Assembly (NCBI GenBank): GCA_934408705.1
Contig: CAKRVL010000128.1
Location: 1 to 5,946, forward strand
Reading direction: 5' to 3'
Length of the DNA: 5,946 bases
From: an uncultured Blautia sp.
GTDB taxonomy: Bacteria > Bacillota > Clostridia > Lachnospirales > Lachnospiraceae
The translations under genes were made by a program, and so were the position numbers. How positions within the stretch are numbered: position 1 is the stretch's first letter; every line of letters begins with the position of its first letter. Below are positions 4,971 to 5,946 of the stretch, piece after piece. The notes beneath the pieces are model-generated. The model was not told the origin of the DNA. It searched no databases and saw nothing but the letters and a program-made list of their open reading frames with translations.

Positions 4971-5946
4971 ATGAGAACGGAAGACACAACAAATGTACAG
5001 TTATCTTTGAAGAATCTGTATCGTTTGCTCACTGTGAAAGATTATCCGGTGTACTCCACCGGAATACTTATTGGGAAAAATAAAAAAGGACTGACTCTGG
5101 GGCGTTTCTGGAATGAGTATCTGTTATATGAGTGGAGAAATACAGAGCATGGACGCATGATCTGGAGAACAAGCGGAAGTAAGAACCGGTATCACTCTGA
5201 GTTCTGTAACCGCAGAGAAAATTTTCCTTTATATACGATTTATATGCAGGAAATCATGAACGGAATGGGAACGGAGTCTTTTGGAAATCAGATCGATCTT
5301 TTTGAGAAATTTCTGAATGAAAAGGAATACGACCATACTGTATTTATGATGAAAATAAGGACTTTTCTGCATATGGCAGGCAAGACAGATCCTTGGATGT
5401 CAAAAGAATGTGCAGACAAATTCCTTTCCTGGATGGACGGGGCAGAAGCGAACAGGAAGAAAATATCGGAGTCGTTTATCGCGGCCTGGTTTTTGACTAT
5501 GCTAAGTCTCCATGCAATGTCTGGGAAAGAAATGTCCGGAAAAATTATGGAAAATCTGCGGAACCGCAGTGACCTGGAGCTTGAGGCGATATGGAACCGT
5601 GTACACGGTGCAAAGAGGGATAACAGTCCTCTTTATCTTACCTTAAGAAATAGTGAATTATGTACAGCTCCACTTCCATCGGAGCATTTCTTCGGAAGAG
5701 AGGAAGAAATGTATGATTTGAAGGAATTGCTGCTTAGGGGCGGGAAATATCTGGTCTGCGGCCTTGGTGGAATTGGGAAAACAGAGCTGCTTAGACAGCT
5801 GATCCGCTGGTGTGAACGGGAAGGTGCAGCAGAACAGATCGCAGTAGTACAGTATGAAGAAAGTCTGGCTTCCAGTTTTTCAAGAAGTTTTCTGAATCTG
5901 GAATCCCAGGATGAACAGCAGCGTTTCCATGAAAGCATATACAAAT
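4971..5946 (+). CDS. STAND/NB-ARC-type P-loop NTPase with unrecognised N-terminal domain (3' end outside window)
   Basis: The frame is open from the ATG at 4971 to the window end, giving 325 codons with no stop, so the C-terminal part is missing. Residues 239-244 read HFFGRE, the entry motif of NB-ARC/STAND ATPase domains. KYLVCGLGGIGKTELLRQL (259-277) is the Walker A strand and loop, with G264, G269, K270 and T271 in place. The Walker B and sensor motifs should follow beyond the window, as should any TPR or other repeats. Such proteins are ATP-driven signal switches found among transcriptional activators and anti-phage systems. The first ~235 residues are mixed polar and hydrophobic, rich in Trp/Met/Phe (SWMDG, AAWFLTMLSL at 171-180). 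They contain no motif I know; no helix-turn-helix, protease or nuclease signature is visible. No signal peptide is seen, so it should be cytoplasmic. It is transcribed divergently from thiD-cytX and is unlikely to share its function. The NTPase call is firm; the role is unknown. Confidence 0.85.
   Translation, partial: MRTEDTTNVQLSLKNLYRLLTVKDYPVYSTGILIGKNKKGLTLGRFWNEYLLYEWRNTEHGRMIWRTSGSKNRYHSEFCNRRENFPLYTIYMQEIMNGMGTESFGNQIDLFEKFLNEKEYDHTVFMMKIRTFLHMAGKTDPWMSKECADKFLSWMDGAEANRKKISESFIAAWFLTMLSLHAMSGKEMSGKIMENLRNRSDLELEAIWNRVHGAKRDNSPLYLTLRNSELCTAPLPSEHFFGREEEMYDLKELLLRGGKYLVCGLGGIGKTELLRQLIRWCEREGAAEQIAVVQYEESLASSFSRSFLNLESQDEQQRFHESIYK

Overview
The window looks like chromosomal DNA from a gut-type Clostridia, most likely a Lachnospiraceae relative (Blautia/Dorea/Ruminococcus-like). 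This is inferred from the moderate AT-rich base composition, strong AGGAG-type ribosome binding sites, the LplC-type sugar permease next to an intracellular fucosidase, and a TPP-riboswitch-controlled thiD-cytX pair. No sequence search was possible, so the taxon is an inference.

Layout. (1) Positions 1-2258, + strand: the end of a carbohydrate import and degradation operon. It holds an LplC/YtcP-type ABC permease (5' end probably outside the window) and a cytoplasmic GH29 alpha-L-fucosidase 38 nt downstream. (2) Positions 2259-2376: a convergent intergenic gap with a strong bidirectional terminator and a second terminator-like hairpin facing +. (3) Positions 2377-4750, - strand: a thiamine-precursor salvage operon. 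Reading along the - strand, it has a sigma-A promoter with consensus -35 and -10 hexamers and 17-bp spacing, a TPP (THI-box) riboswitch, an intrinsic terminator, about 200 nt of further structured leader, thiD, and cytX 1 nt after thiD. CytX would import hydroxymethylpyrimidine (HMP) and ThiD would phosphorylate it to HMP-PP; TPP would shut the operon off. (4) Positions 4750-4970: a divergent promoter region with a near-perfect tandem repeat of about 20 bp. (5) Position 4971 to the window end, + strand: an open reading frame with no stop in the window. It encodes a STAND/NB-ARC-type P-loop NTPase with about 235 N-terminal residues that I do not recognise.

Most of the window is ordinary metabolism. 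The parts worth a second look are the unknown N-terminal domain fused to the STAND NTPase, the long structured thiD leader between the riboswitch terminator and the gene (which also holds a 55-codon ORF), and the tandem repeats in the divergent promoter region.
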